From the NCBI GenBank assembly GCA_029891345.1, contig CM057009.1:291348966-291412965 (forward strand): DNA of 64,000 bases, given 5' to 3'. Source of the stretch: Dryococelus australis. Taxonomy: Eukaryota > Arthropoda > Insecta > Phasmatodea > Phasmatidae. Positions 43,171 through 55,077 of this stretch are shown piece by piece; position 1 is the first letter of the stretch, and each line of letters starts with the position of its first letter. A model generated the notes under the pieces. That model was given only the letters and a program-made list of their open reading frames with translations, made no database searches and was not told the DNA's origin. A program made the position numbers and the translations under genes.

Positions 43171-43413
43171 TAGAGACATGAAAAATTCGCGAGTTCAATT
43201 ACTTGCAAGCTAGATTCTACAGCCTTATGTACAAATATACCGATATCAACTGCTCTTCATGGTCGTCTGCTGTCACAGTGGAAGGCGACAATTGGACACC
43301 GTTCTCCAGGAGGTGTCAAATACCACCTGGACCAATCTCTAAAGTTATATACACGCACGTGTTTTCAATTCTAGCTTTTCCCAAAATGAATCCGCGAATT
43401 CTTCAGTTCTCTA
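43171..43413 (-). mobile_element. MITE-A, reverse orientation
   Basis: TAGAGACATGAAAAATTCGCG to CTTCAGTTCTCTA with full interior. Flanking 8-mers do not match. Confidence 0.85.
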
Positions 43414-43624
43414 CAGATCAGTTAGTTTAATTACAGATTATAGAGAAACCCAGTGTTCCAGATGAAATTCTGTTGTAAAATGTGTTAAAACTGTGTTTTT
43501 TATCTCGAAATTCAGAGTCGTGTACCAGCCTTAGGAATAACTTATAATTAGGGATTACAAAATTACACAAATATACTTTTTTACATCTTAGGCTTTAAAT
43601 TACGTGTGTGTTTCCTTTACGTAC

Positions 43625-44049
43625 GCAATTGCACTACAGTTTATTAGACACACCCAGGTGAACTCTGAGCCATTAACCGACCTGCAAGGAGACAAGGACA
43701 TAATTTTGTGCCACCTGGTCTGAGGTAAACTGGCTACAACACACTGAGGCACTGGCCAATAAACAGAAAGCTGAATTTCACGTTTTGAACGACCTGTGTG
43801 CTGGACTCCACGCTAGTATGTATTTCCGAGCCTGAGCTATCTCTCCATTGGATGCAGCCTGAGTGTGTAGCCAGTTTAAACTCAGACCAGGTGGCACGGG
43901 ACTCGGCGCGTGTCTCCTTGCAGGTCTGTTATTGGCTCAGAGTTCACCTGGACGTGTTAATACGATATTTTAGTAGCAAACATAACATAAATTTATATGT
44001 GTTCGAAGCCTAGTTTGTCCCAAATGATTTCGCGAAATTTTCCTGTCTA
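43625..44049. mobile_element. Inverted pair of MITE-C-like halves
   Basis: 43625-43770 (GTTTATTAGACACACCCAGGTG, GGCACTGGCCAATAAACAG) runs inverted relative to 43772-44049 (CTCCATTGGATGCAGCC, TTGCAGGTCTGTTATTGGCTC, ending TTTCCTGTCTA). They form an imperfect palindrome of two related elements. Left end missing. Confidence 0.6.
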
Positions 44050-44959
44050 CAACAATATGATTTTTTTCTACCAACTCTTAGACGAAAGGAACCTGCCCGT
44101 GCTAATGGTGTGCATGTTCTCTGTTTATTACAAACACGTGTTTCCTTTACGAGTATGTAGCAAAACACTTACAGACTGAGTTTCCGAGCCTATTTTAATG
44201 ATTTTAATTTTTGGGAACCCCTATTGTGGGTTTTGACGGAATATTGTCAAGCATATGCAGACGCTAACAATTATGTAATTAGTAAGCGTTTATTTAGAGT
44301 GATTATGCCATAAATAACTAAGGAAGTTATAGTAATAGATAACTTTGAAAATAATTCGACGCATTCTTTTCTTAGATTTCTATTTTTTTATGTCCCGCTA
44401 GACTACTTTCCGGCTTGATAGAAGTGAACTATTTTCTCACTGCTTGTTTTTATATGTACCAGCACAAAATTTTGGAACAGTGCGAAAAACTATACCTGTT
44501 GTTAAAACTTTTTTTAAAGTTGCTAAATCGGTTTCGAAAAATCCCTCACAACAATACATGAACCCCATCGATCGCATTTAGAAAGTAAGGCTTTGCCGAA
44601 TCGAGTAGGGAAGTGGAATCTGGTTACAGCAAAAAGTCGGTTATTGAGAAGAGAAGTTGAAAAAAATATTGCAAAAAGGAAAAACCTTTGAAAATATGCA
44701 ATGCAAAAAGTGATAAATGACTGTTCCTTTGAGTTGCGTGATTTATGTTCTTCTAATTTTCGTAAACCCTGTTACTGGCAACCTAAAATATTACAAAAAA
44801 TTACACTTAACTCATTTATCCGTGAAATCACGTGCATAAAAACATCCGCAATCGTTATAAATTACTGTACCTGTATCACTGTCGTGGATTCGCAAGCACT
44901 CGTTTTCTTAACCTGCAGCGTTTGTTCTCCTACACGATAAAAACTGCGTGCTTAATGTC
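44050..44959. other. No recognised feature
   Basis: AT-rich, unmatched, no credible ORF. Confidence 0.4.
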
Positions 44960-45242
44960 TAGAGGCCCAGGAATTCCGCGAATTCATTTGAGGACAAGCT
45001 AAACTTCATAGGAATGTGCATTTGACTTCCTTTTTTAATAGGACCGCACTTTGTAAGACACGTCCTGATCAAATTTGAGCCTATAACTATCTTGCAAGGA
45101 AACGAGTAGCAAATCCCATGCCACCTAGTCTGGGGTAAAACTGGATCGTCAGCCAATGTACAACTAGCAGAGACTCGAGTGCATAAAGGATTGTGGAGTC
45201 TAGCTTGCTGCCAAATGAATCCGCGAAATTTCCGGGTCCCTA
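44960..45242 (-). mobile_element. MITE-D, hAT-type, 7/8 TSD
   Basis: TAGAGGCCCAGGAATTCCGCG to AAATTTCCGGGTCCCTA. Flanks TTAATGTC (44952-44959) and TTAATGGC (45243-45250). Interior AACTATCTTGCAAGGAAACG and GCCACCTAGTCTGGGGTAAAA. Confidence 0.88.
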
Positions 45243-45407
45243 TTAATGGCGAAACGTTTGTGTAATTGAATACAACTGTCAAATTACTCATATTGTAAGT
45301 CACGTCACTCGTCATTATGGAGAGTGAAAAAAAGTTCGCAAGGTCACTGAAAGGCTCTCTGGCTACATACTGCGTGAAAAACCGTAGCACCTATGTGACA
45401 ATATAAG

Positions 45408-45702
45408 TATGAGTAGTGAGATTTCGCGAAAATATTTCAAGACAAGTTACGTTATAAACCAATGTAAGGTCATTTACCTATCTTGATTGGCTGAATTATC
45501 TTTAAGACGTGTCAACTGTCTGCGTACGAATCGCGAAGGAGCCGTGCCGATGTTACTGAATTCTGAGTGGCCCGATCAGATATGAAAACTATACTTCTCA
45601 AGCAGACAGCAGCCAATGGCAATGGACAAACTACTGTTGGGTACTTACAGTATTGAAATCTGCCGCGTATTCATGTTTTTTCGCGAAAAATCACTAACTC
45701 TA
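45408..45702 (+). mobile_element. MITE-F, hAT-type, 6/8 TSD
   Basis: TATGAGTAGTGAGATTTCGCG to AAAAATCACTAACTCTA, 295 bp. Flanks AATATAAG and TATATGAG. Confidence 0.82.
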
Positions 45703-45825
45703 TATATGAGATTTCCTTTAACTCTTTCTTTCACAGATTAATTTATTATTTTAATATTAGCAGCGAGATATATATATATATTTATTTATTTTGCTTTTAA
45801 CTTTAGTAATACCAGCACCGCGTAC

Positions 45826-46060
45826 TGTCACTTGTCAGAACCAATAGCAAATGTGTTAGTGTTTGACGTTTGTTGACAACAGATGTGTATGAGACTTACG
45901 AATATAGCCTGCGTCTAATAAACCGTGGTACAATTACAAGTACAGTCGCTGGTCAGAACCAATAGCAAACGTGTTAGTGTTTGATGTTTATTGACAACAG
46001 ATGTTTATGAGACCGACGAATATAGCCTGCGTCTAATAAACTGTAGTACAATTGCAATTA
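45826..46060 (+). repeat. 118-bp tandem duplication
   Basis: GTCAGAACCAATAGCAAA begins at 45834 and again at 45952. Both units continue TGTTAGTGTTTGAxGTTTxTTGACAACAGATG and AATATAGCCTGCGTCTAATAAAC. A MITE-like right end follows (46066-46135, GAATTTGCGAAATTTTTCAG), so the duplication lies inside an old MITE. Confidence 0.85.
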
Positions 46061-46132
46061 AGTACATAAGTACACATGTGTTTCAAGTATAGCTTTCCCT
46101 AAAATGAATTTGCGAAATTTTTCAGTCGTTAT

Positions 46133-46680
46133 GTGTAGGAAAGAACATAGTTCCTTTTTGCAAACGTTAAATTTCTATATTTATGTACAAGCCTGGTATT
46201 TTCCTTTAGTTATTGGCGGGGATAGGAAACTTTTGCTTGTTCAGTGAGCTGTTGGCTAGACTCCATAGTCCTGTGTACAATCGAGCCTCAGATTTTTGTT
46301 CATTGGCTGCTGCCCCAGAGAGTAGCCGGCGTTACTAATCACCTGGTGGTATGAGATTCACTAATTGCTTCCTTGCATACGTGCTATTAGTTCAGAGACA
46401 TTCAGGGCGGGTCTAATGAAATCGAAATGTGATCCACTTACAAATGTACACGTGTTGGACGTCTATCTTGTCCTGAAATGAACTGGCGAAATGATTTTGT
46501 CCCCAAGTTATTGGTCGCGTATCTTTGTGAGGAGATACTGTATTACACAATAGAGCCACTGATATTTTAGTTATTGTCCCGTGATTGCGGATGGACTCTT
46601 TAGAGGCTTAACAATTAGAAAAATCGTTCAGTCACAAAAGTGCAACAATACGTAAGTGTGTTTTTATTACAATAAGTAGA
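46133..46680 (+). mobile_element. MITE-E, diverged, hosting MITE-C
   Basis: The left part to 46216 and right part from 46515 follow MITE-E order (TTTTCCTTTAGTTATTGG | TCGCGTATCTTTGTGAG, CCGTGATTGCGGATGGAC, AAAAGTGCAACAATACG). The insertion lies at GTTATTGG, the same internal position as at 47307. Confidence 0.65.
46217..46506 (+). mobile_element. MITE-C, perfect 8-bp TSD, nested in MITE-E
   Basis: CGGGGATAGGAAACTTTTGC to TTTTGTCCCCAA. Flanked by GTTATTGG at 46209-46216 and 46507-46514, identical. Confidence 0.88.
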
Positions 46681-46875
46681 GACCTGAAGAATTAGTGGAT
46701 TAATTTCGGTTAAATCCAGAATACAAGTAGCCGTTCGTTTATTTCCCGTTTTTAATTGGTCCATACGTTATTTGGCACCAGCTGTAGAAACTTCAATCAG
46801 TAATGAATAGGTGACAAATGAACGCCAAATCATATCCGTCCACAATATCATCAAGCGACCAATGAGTATTTGTTA
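46678..46875 (+). mobile_element. MITE-A, left part only
   Basis: TAGAGACCTGAAGAATTAGTGG start and a diverged interior (ATTGGTCCATACGTTATTTGGCACC). Right end not found. Confidence 0.6.
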
Positions 46876-47226
46876 TTAGATTGATTCATTAATTTATAAT
46901 TTTATTTACTAACAGGAATCCATGCAATGCAAAGCCAGAAGTAATACAAAACAAACGTACAATATTTACAACATATCAGCGATTATTAATGAGCTCTTCT
47001 GACGTCCTGATGGTTTAGAAATACACTTGAAATGTACTGAATGAGAAGAACTCACGTAACAAAAAACAAACTAGATTATAACATGAGGAAACCAGCCAAA
47101 ATACTAAAAACGAAATTACGAATGTTATAAACATCGAACACACACAATATATAATCGATAAAGAAGCTATTCATTACATACTGAAACAAACTCACAGTCA
47201 AAACACCACGGACTACACTATAAATA
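46876..47226. other. No recognised feature
   Basis: AT-rich, unmatched. Confidence 0.35.
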
Positions 47227-47809
47227 TAGCCACGTATGTTTCGCGAAAATATTTATGATCATGCTATACTTCAAATATCCTACGCCCACAAACACAAATT
47301 CCTTTGGTTATTGGTAGGGATACGAAAATTTCGCGAGTTCAGTGACCTGTAGGTTGGACTCTACAATCCTTTGTATAGTCGAGCCTTCGATATTTGTTCA
47401 TTGGCTGCTGCCCTAGTGTTGCCTCTTACGAGACAGTATGGGATTCGCTTCTTGTTTCCTTGTAAGTCTACTTTTGGCTCAGTGTCGCCCAGGGTGTGCA
47501 TAATAAACGCAGATCCAACAGCAAAGGTAACTTCAGTGTACACGTGTTTGAAATTTATCTTGTCCTGAAATGAATTCGCGAAATTTTCCTATCCCTAGTT
47601 ACTGGCCGCCCGTCTAAGTGAGAATACATGGCCGTATTTGACTGGGCAGATCAGAATAAAGTACTCCAATACAGAAAGTCCGTGATTCGCGGGCAGACGC
47701 TTGAGGCAAGCGATATTTAAAATCATCCAACCACGAAAGTGCATATGAACTACGGTGTTTTGGAGTACAATTGTTATTGAAATCTTATCGCGAAAAACAC
47801 GTGCCCAAA
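47227..47809 (+). mobile_element. MITE-E hosting MITE-C at the same internal site
   Basis: TAGCCACGTATGTTTCGCG left, ATCGCGAAAAACACGTGCCC right. MITE-C interrupts it at 47307-47605. The following ACTACAAC (47810-47817) is also the left flank of the adjoining MITE-B. Confidence 0.78.
47315..47597 (+). mobile_element. MITE-C, 7/8 TSD, nested in MITE-E
   Basis: TAGGGATACGAAAATTTCGCG to AAATTTTCCTATCCCTA. Flanks GTTATTGG (47307-47314) and GTTACTGG (47598-47605). Confidence 0.9.
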
Positions 47810-47818
47810 ACTACAACT

Positions 47819-48093
47819 TAGATATCCGAGAAATTCGCGAGTACAATGACCTGTAGGCTAGACTTCACAGTCTTATATACTCTCATACAGATATATCAAC
47901 TGTTCATAGGTTTATTGTTGTGGTAGTAAAAAACATTGGTTGGGCGCACAATGTATTGCATGTTTGTTATTGGCTCATTTATCTCCAGGAGGTGTCAAAC
48001 AACACGTCGACCAATTACAGACGTAACATGAACGTACATGTGGGTGAATTCCAACTTGTCTAGGAATGTACCCGCGAAATTATCGGGTCTCTA
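47819..48093 (+). mobile_element. MITE-B, abutting MITE-E
   Basis: TAGATATCCGAGAAATTCGCG to ATTATCGGGTCTCTA. Flanks ACTACAAC (47810-47817, leaving one extra T) and ACTATAGC (48094-48101), 6 of 8 identical. Confidence 0.82.
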
Positions 48094-48289
48094 ACTATAG
48101 CATAATATATAGAAAAGACATGAAACAGAAACAGGTATTTACTATACCTAAATAACAAGGCCACAACCGCTCGCAAACATGATAGTCTGATGTTAGAATA
48201 ACGGCAGTTCGAGATAAGGTAGACAATATCTTTGTAACGGTACAACCAGGGAAGGAAGCAACTAAACTATGGAGAAAGTATATGAATAT

Positions 48290-48690
48290 TGTATAACTGT
48301 GGGTCAAGGTTATTAGGCACCTTGAAACCATACGTGTACATATTTATTGTGTAGCTACCACGGGTAAAAAATGACATAATGGACATTACAATTTCCGCCA
48401 ATAAAATATGGAAAACAAGTTAAAGAAATGATCAGTGAACAGAAAGTATGAGCGAAAGGTGTACTTGTATGATAAGGTTATTAGGCACCTTGCAACCATA
48501 GGTTCAGTGTATTGTAAGGCACAGGGGATAAAATAACTCGTCGGTCAGAACAATTATTGTGAAGGAATGGAGTAACGTAGTAACAGAAAAAAAGAGATAA
48601 TAGTGCATGTGTATGACAAGGTGGTTAGACCTTGTAACCATTTGTATTGGTATTTTATTGTTTATTATATTGTCATGTGTCACCAAGGCT
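48290..48690 (+). repeat. Diverged tandem repeat of about 150-170 bp
   Basis: AAGGTTATTAGGCACCTTG near 48306 and 48476, and AAGGTGGTTAGACCTTGTAACC near 48618, each followed by AACCAT and similar A/T text. The series resumes after the MITE at 48696 with GGCACCTGGGACCATGG. Confidence 0.55.
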
Positions 48691-48695
48691 ATAGG

Positions 48696-48990
48696 TAGGG
48701 ATAGGAAATTTTCGCTCGTTCAATGACCTGTAGGCTAGAATCCACAGTCCTGTATATACTGGAGCCACGGCTATGTGTCCATTGGCTGCTGCCGCAGAGA
48801 GTAGACGGTGTTACTCCACACATGAGAGTAAGGGATTCGCTACTTGTTTCCTTTGCAAGTCTGCCATTGGCTCAGAGTCGTTCAAAGCGTGTGTAATAAA
48901 CTGTGATCCAATTTCAGAGGTGACTTCATTTTATGCGTGTTCGGCGTTTATATTGTCCCGAAATGAATTGGCAAAATTTTCCTTTCTCTA
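48696..48990 (+). mobile_element. MITE-C, hAT-type, perfect 8-bp TSD
   Basis: TAGGGATAGGAAATTTTCGC to TTTTCCTTTCTCTA, 295 bp. GCTATAGG at 48688-48695 and 48991-48998. Confidence 0.94.
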
Positions 48991-49235
48991 GCTATAGGGC
49001 ACCTGGGACCATGGTTTAAATAAACGGAAAGAATCAAAATATTGATGACAGAAATCAGTAATGGCCAGGAGACCGGGAATGATAAGGAGAAATATAAAAT
49101 CCTGGGGTGAAAAAGCGCCCCCGAATCTGAATTTATAAAACATAACGTAATGGTAAATAACAAAAAGAAATAAGGGACCAGGTATCCAAAATAAATCATT
49201 TCTCGTAAGGGTTATCTAATCCCGTAACAAGATAC

Positions 49236-49290
49236 ATAGAACTGTGGAATCTAGCCTGCAAATAGTTGACATTGTGAATTTACATTTGCC
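49236..49290. mobile_element. MITE-C-like end fragment
   Basis: GAACTGTGGAATCTAGCCTGCA and TTTACATTTGCC resemble the subterminal part of MITE-C. No more is preserved. Confidence 0.45.
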
Positions 49291-49298
49291 TGTGTATA

Positions 49299-49621
49299 CA
49301 CGGTAAAATATTCCTCAGCTCGTTACAAGCAATTCTTTGAAAACTAGTTGGTAAATGATTTCTTTAAACACGGCAGCTGAAATATTTTGCATTTCCAAGA
49401 CATTATTTTGGGAAACTTATAAATCTCTTTATGTAGCTCAATATTAATTCATAACAAATTGAAATCTAAAATATTTGGTTGTTGTAATACGACATTAGTT
49501 TTACACTTTCTACACAAAGGTTTTGTGAAAATTACTCTTATCAATATGCGCTGTTGACAAAATTTATCGGCAATCATATTCTAAAGAATTATTTGTACGT
49601 ATACAGAAACTTTTAACAGCG
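49299..49621. mobile_element. TA-flanked MITE, second copy of the 7150 family
   Basis: CACGGTAAAATATTCC to TTTTAACAGCG, flanked by TA on both sides. The interior matches 7150-7639 but is shorter. Confidence 0.65.
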
Positions 49622-49959
49622 TAGTTAACAGCTAGGCAACTGCTTTCTTGGGTATTCTGTGGCCCTAGCTTGGTTCGATGTTGGAGATGACGATTTTTTT
49701 TTTGTCAAGTGACCGCCTGGAAGAAACGTGCTGGATAACGATTTATCCGCTGGCTAGGTGTCAAACGGCAGTGTTTCTCTGCCAGGGAAGGGTCTGTTCG
49801 GATCAATAGATTCACGTGCGCGAACCACGCTGAAGCCACCTCGAGGTCGGCGCCTTCGCACGCCACGCGATCTTGGTCGACCCCGTCACACAACAGATAA
49901 CACCCCCGGGACATGAAACGCGCGGGCGGACCCTTTAAGGCAGTTCGGATGGAGAAAAG

Positions 49960-50514
49960 AGATTTGCGCGGCTCTCAAAAGCTAGGTATTGACAGCCGAT
50001 GAGGGTGCGCCGGAATGAAAGGGAGAGGGGGAAACAAGAGATCCCCGAGAAAACCCGCCGGGCTTGGCGAGCCTGATGGCCCAGCACCATCCTCTACAAA
50101 TACCTTCAGTGCGGACTCTTCCAATACCTCTGTCAAACTCATGGACGAATTTGAACTATCAGAAGAAATACTAATAATTTCCGGTTAGTCAAAACGCTTA
50201 CTCTTAAAGTAGGCCTTCTATCACATTCCCAAAATGGGCATTTGGCTTAAACTATTGTAACTATATTTAAGAACCAATCCTTATTAGACGGAGGGTCATT
50301 TGGAATGAACCAAATTGGTTTTTCACAAGAAATGACACTACCGAAACCACCCTTTACCGGCAACCTCACAGACATACCTTCACACAAACACCTTATGAAA
50401 CTATCACAGTGGTGCACTTTTCTCGTGCCGAATCCCACATCTGAAAATCCCTGAAATAGAACACGCTTCGCCTAGGCGGGAAGGCGAGTAGCTTTACCAT
50501 TACACCACTGGGGC

Positions 50515-50517
<3 letters not shown>
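49960..50517 (-). mobile_element. SINE split by an unidentified insertion
   Basis: 49960-50077 is the SINE 3' part (GGCTCTCAAAAGC, GCCGATGAGGGTG, GAGATCCCCGAGAAAACCCGCC). 50424-50517 is the middle and head (TCGTGCCGAATCCCACAT, CGCTTCGCCTAGGCGGGAAGG, CACCACTGGGGCCC). The roughly 345 bp between are foreign, without recognised ends. Confidence 0.7.
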
Positions 50518-50572
<55 letters not shown>

Positions 50573-50575
50573 AAC
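50518..50575 (+). repeat. (TA)n(CA)n microsatellite
   Basis: About 22 TA pairs followed by CACACACA, directly after the SINE head complement. Confidence 0.97.
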
Positions 50576-50631
50576 ACTAGCAGGCCGCTATCGCTTCGCT
50601 CAGGTTTTATTGACTTATTGAAAAACATATG

Positions 50632-50925
50632 TGGAGGCAGGTGTTTTTTGCGAAAATATGTCAGGACCAGTTGTACTCCAAAACACTTTAGCTCATATGC
50701 ACATTCGTGGTTGGAAGGTTTTTGAATGTCACATGCTTCAATTGTCTGTCCGCGAATCAGGGACCTTCAGTATCGGAGTACTTTATTACGATTGGCCCAG
50801 CCAAACAAGAACATGTCTTCTCACGTAGACATCTGACCAATGATCAAAAGAAGTTGTAGTTGTGGACGTAGGATATTGAAGTCTACGATGACCAAAAATA
50901 TTTTCGCGAAAAACACCGGTCACTG
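50632..50925 (-). mobile_element. MITE-E, reverse orientation, 6/8 TSD
   Basis: TGGAGGCAGGTGTTTTTTGCG to TTTCGCGAAAAACACCGGTCACTG. Flanks AACATATG and TACATATT. Confidence 0.82.
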
Positions 50926-50931
50926 TACATA

Positions 50932-51313
50932 TTCGACTACCCGTGACTACCTGTGACTACACGTGACTACCTGCAACTACCCGTAACTACCTGCGACTAC
51001 CCGTAACTACCTGAGACTACCCGTGACTACCCGTGACTACCTGTGACCTGCGACTACACGTGACTACCTGGAACTACCCGTAACTACCTGCGACTACCCG
51101 TAACTACCTGAGACTACCCGTGACTACCTGTGACCTGCGACTACACGTGACTACCTGCAACTACCCGTAACTACCTGCGACTACCCGTAACTACCTGAGA
51201 CTACCCGTGACTTCCCGTGACTACCTGCGACTACATGCGACAACTTGTGACTACCTGCGACTACATGCGACAACTTGTGACTAAATGTGACTACTTGCAA
51301 CTACATGCGACTA
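50932..51313 (+). repeat. 10-bp minisatellite with a higher-order pattern
   Basis: About 38 units of the form RACTACCYGY (GACTACCTGC, AACTACCCGT and so on). A block of CTGCAACTAC, CCGTAACTAC, CTGCGACTAC, CCGTAACTAC, CTGAGACTAC recurs from 50971, 51068 and 51155. Recent block duplication is implied. Confidence 0.95.
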
Positions 51314-51395
51314 CGGGCGTATTTTTTTTTTTGTATTAAGATAGGCAATTTCTTCTAACATTATTTCAATTTATCTTCGATGGTTTTTTTTTTGC

Positions 51396-51737
51396 AGAGC
51401 ATGCTTAGATAGCAGCCAAGAAGCTCATTTTTCTCCGACTTGTTTTACAAATGTTGAAATTTCTCAAGTAATATTTTTTTTAAATTTAACATAGGGTATG
51501 TCGACGTGGAACAATGTAGATTTCTAACAGTGAAAGAATTACGAGAATCGACGCTGTAGTTTTGGTAGAGCATGCTTAGAAAGCAGCCAAGAAGATAATT
51601 TTTTCCCCGACTTATTTTAAAAATTTTGAAATTTCTCAAGGTATGTTTATTTTTAACTAGTCATAGCCTACGTTCATCTGGAAGAATGTAGCTTTCTAAT
51701 AGAGAAAGAATGATAAAAATTCGGCCGTGTTGTTTCC
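51396..51737 (+). repeat. 171-bp tandem repeat, two units
   Basis: AGAGCATGCTTAGATAGCAGCC begins at 51396 and, with one change, at 51567. Each is followed by CAAGAAG, TTTTTCxCCGACTT, TTGAAATTTCTCAAG and a GAATGTAG / TTTCTAA segment. Confidence 0.88.
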
Positions 51738-51820
51738 GAGATTACCTGAGACATATAAAGAAATAAACAAACTCACATTACCACACTACCACATTACCTG
51801 TTAATAACATTAGTATGGAA

Positions 51821-52910
<1,090 letters not shown>

Positions 52911-53124
52911 GGGGCCGTGGTGGCCGAGAGGTTAGCTCGCTCACCTCCCACCCCGGCCTGGTCCCCGGATTTTCGTATGTGGGAATCGTGCCGGTCGATG
53001 CCGTTGGTCGGCGGGTTTTCGCGGGGATCTCCCGTTTCCCCCGCCCCTTCATTCCGGCACCGCTCCATACCTCAGTCACCCTCATCGGTGAACACCTCGC
53101 TGTTAAGAGCTGCCAAAATCACTC
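52911..53124 (+). mobile_element. tRNA-derived SINE
   Basis: GGGGCCGTGGTGGCCGAGAGG head, CCCACCCCGGCCTGGTCCCCGG (partly deleted B-box region), TGGGAATCGTGCCGG, CGCGGGGATCTCCCGTTTCCC, TGTTAAGAGCTGCC. Confidence 0.88.
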
Positions 53125-53201
53125 GTTGGTTGAGCGACGCTCTTGAAATGGCCATTTTGTCTGACACGACTGCAGCTTGCAACAGCTGGCAAGTAGAATA
53201 C

Positions 53202-53816
53202 GGCAGGATTTACAATACCCCGTAGCGTCCGTCCGTCATACGTCCGTCCGTCTCCCAGCCGAGTAATTTACAACCAAACTTCGTACGTCCGTCGTAAGTC
53301 CATTGTTGCAGACAAATAAAAACCAAACTGTTTACAAATAGGAAAACCATAAAAAGTGAACAATTCTGGCGACATTGTTTTTATAAGTACCCAAAACGCA
53401 CATACACGTACATAATGGAAATTAATCTATTTAAAAAATTGCATAAAAAGCACGTTTTTTTTCTTATTTTACTATTGCACAAAAGGAGCTCGAGTTTCCA
53501 AACGTAATTATTAGATAATCTTAAGGAAAAATTTCGTTTCATTTTACAGTTATATAAACAAACGTATGAAAACAAACGACAGCGAAAGTAAACACTGCAA
53601 ATACTTTACAGCCTTGTAAAAAACTCGGTATGAACGAGTAACGAAACGCGCAATTTTAGAAGGCTGAAATTTAATCGGTTCGTCCGTCAAAATTTAAAGC
53701 TTGCTAAGGTTTTGACGGACGAACGGATAGAATTATGGTCATCTCTGATAGGCTGTTGGTTACGTGATTTACGGACAGATGACGGACGGACGCCACGGGA
53801 TGTCGTAAATCTTGCC
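53202..53816. mobile_element. MITE with GTCC-rich terminal inverted repeats
   Basis: Left GGCAGGATTTACAATACCCC then GTAGCGTCCGTCCGTCATACG. Right is the inverted equivalent: GACAGATGACGGACGGACGC, CACGGGATGTCGTAAATCTTGCC. About 40-bp ends, possible 3-bp TAC flank. Interior AT-rich with two further GTCCGTC / GACGGAC words. No ORF of note. Confidence 0.7.
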
Positions 53817-53913
53817 TACCAGGCGTTGATTGGCGAACGGCTTTCTGACATGAAGTGTGCGGCACCTAAAGGGTTAAACACAAGTCAAAATGTTGGGTTG
53901 AGTTGAGAGGTTT

Positions 53914-54150
53914 AGGCGGTTCTTATCAACGAGGTCTTGAGAGCCGATGAGTGTGAATCGAGGTGAAAATGTAGAAGCGCCGGAATGCAAAGGCGGGGGA
54001 AACAGGAAATCCCCGAGAAAACGTGCCAATCAACGGCACTGTCCAGCACAATTCCCACTTTAGAAGATGCGGCAGTGACCCGGCCGGGGATTGAGCCCGG
54101 TTCGCCTAGGTGGGAGGCGAGCAGTCTAACCGCTGGGCCACCGCGGCCCC
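53914..54150 (-). mobile_element. tRNA-derived SINE, full length
   Basis: Minus-strand head GGGGCCGCGGTGGCCCAGCGG, B box GGGCTCAATCCCCGGCCGGG, tail complement CGGTTCTTATCAACGAGG. Confidence 0.9.
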
Positions 54151-54377
54151 TCGAAAATGTTTTCCTTGCCCTTCATCCAATTTCTGGTCACAAAACACCG
54201 TTACAAATGCGGTAGCTAACTGTGGTAGAGGCGAAAAAAAGCTGGTGGCAACGCAGTTTTTATATTGTCGGATACAAATACTATGGTGAAACCTCGCTGT
54301 TTGTTTAAGAGAGTCGCAATATAAAATAGAATATACAATTTAGCCTCTAACTATCTTCATCTCTAAGTTATTGTGGG

Positions 54378-54606
54378 TAGAAACCTGAAAAATGCACGAG
54401 GCTAGACTCTGCAGTCATATGTACTACAAATATGCTGATATCACCTGCACATGGGCGATCTGCGGTCACAGTGGGAGGCAAAAATTGGACACCATTCTCC
54501 CAGAGGTATCAAACACCGTGTGGACCAATGCATTAAGTTATATAAACTTAGGTGTTTTTAATTCTAGCTTGTCCCAAAATAAGTTCGCGAATTCATCAGG
54601 TCTCTA
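54378..54606 (-). mobile_element. MITE-A, reverse orientation, 5/8 TSD
   Basis: TAGAAACCTGAAAAATGCACG to TTCATCAGGTCTCTA, with flanks ATTGTGGG and ATTATCGC. A short deletion near the left end removed the CGCGAGTTCA word. Confidence 0.8.
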
Positions 54607-54787
54607 ATTATCGCATGTTCCATTCGCAGAGAACTCAATACGTTTTCGACTGCATAGCTTTTCCGTAATAACAAGTCTTTTTTTTTTTTTTTTGCCGTAC
54701 ATATAATTTAAATTAAATAAATTTCATATATTGCGTAACTCATTATAAAAATTAATGCCATGAGATACCTCAAGAAGTTGATGGACA

Positions 54788-55077
54788 TAGTAAAAATGTA
54801 TGCGCGCGTTTAATTTCGGGACAAGATAGCCGTCCAAAAGGCATACATTGAAGTCACTTTTGCAATTGGATAACAATACTTTAGAACTCCTTGGATGACT
54901 CTGAGCCAATAGCAGACTTGCAAGGAAGCATTTAGTGAGTGCCATAGTATCAGGTGTAGAGTAACACTGGCTGCTCTCTGGGTCAGCAGCCAATGAACAG
55001 ACATCCGAGGCTAGAGTGTACAACGGACTGTGGTGTCTAGCCTACAAGTCAGATCTCTCGAAATTTTCCTATCCCTA
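54788..55077 (-). mobile_element. MITE-C, left end decayed
   Basis: The right end AAATTTTCCTATCCCTA is intact. The left (TAGTAAAAATGTATGCGCGCG) is mutated. Interior GACTTGCAAGGAAGC and CTGGCTGCTCTCTGGGTCAGC. Flanks agree at 5 of 8. Confidence 0.78.
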
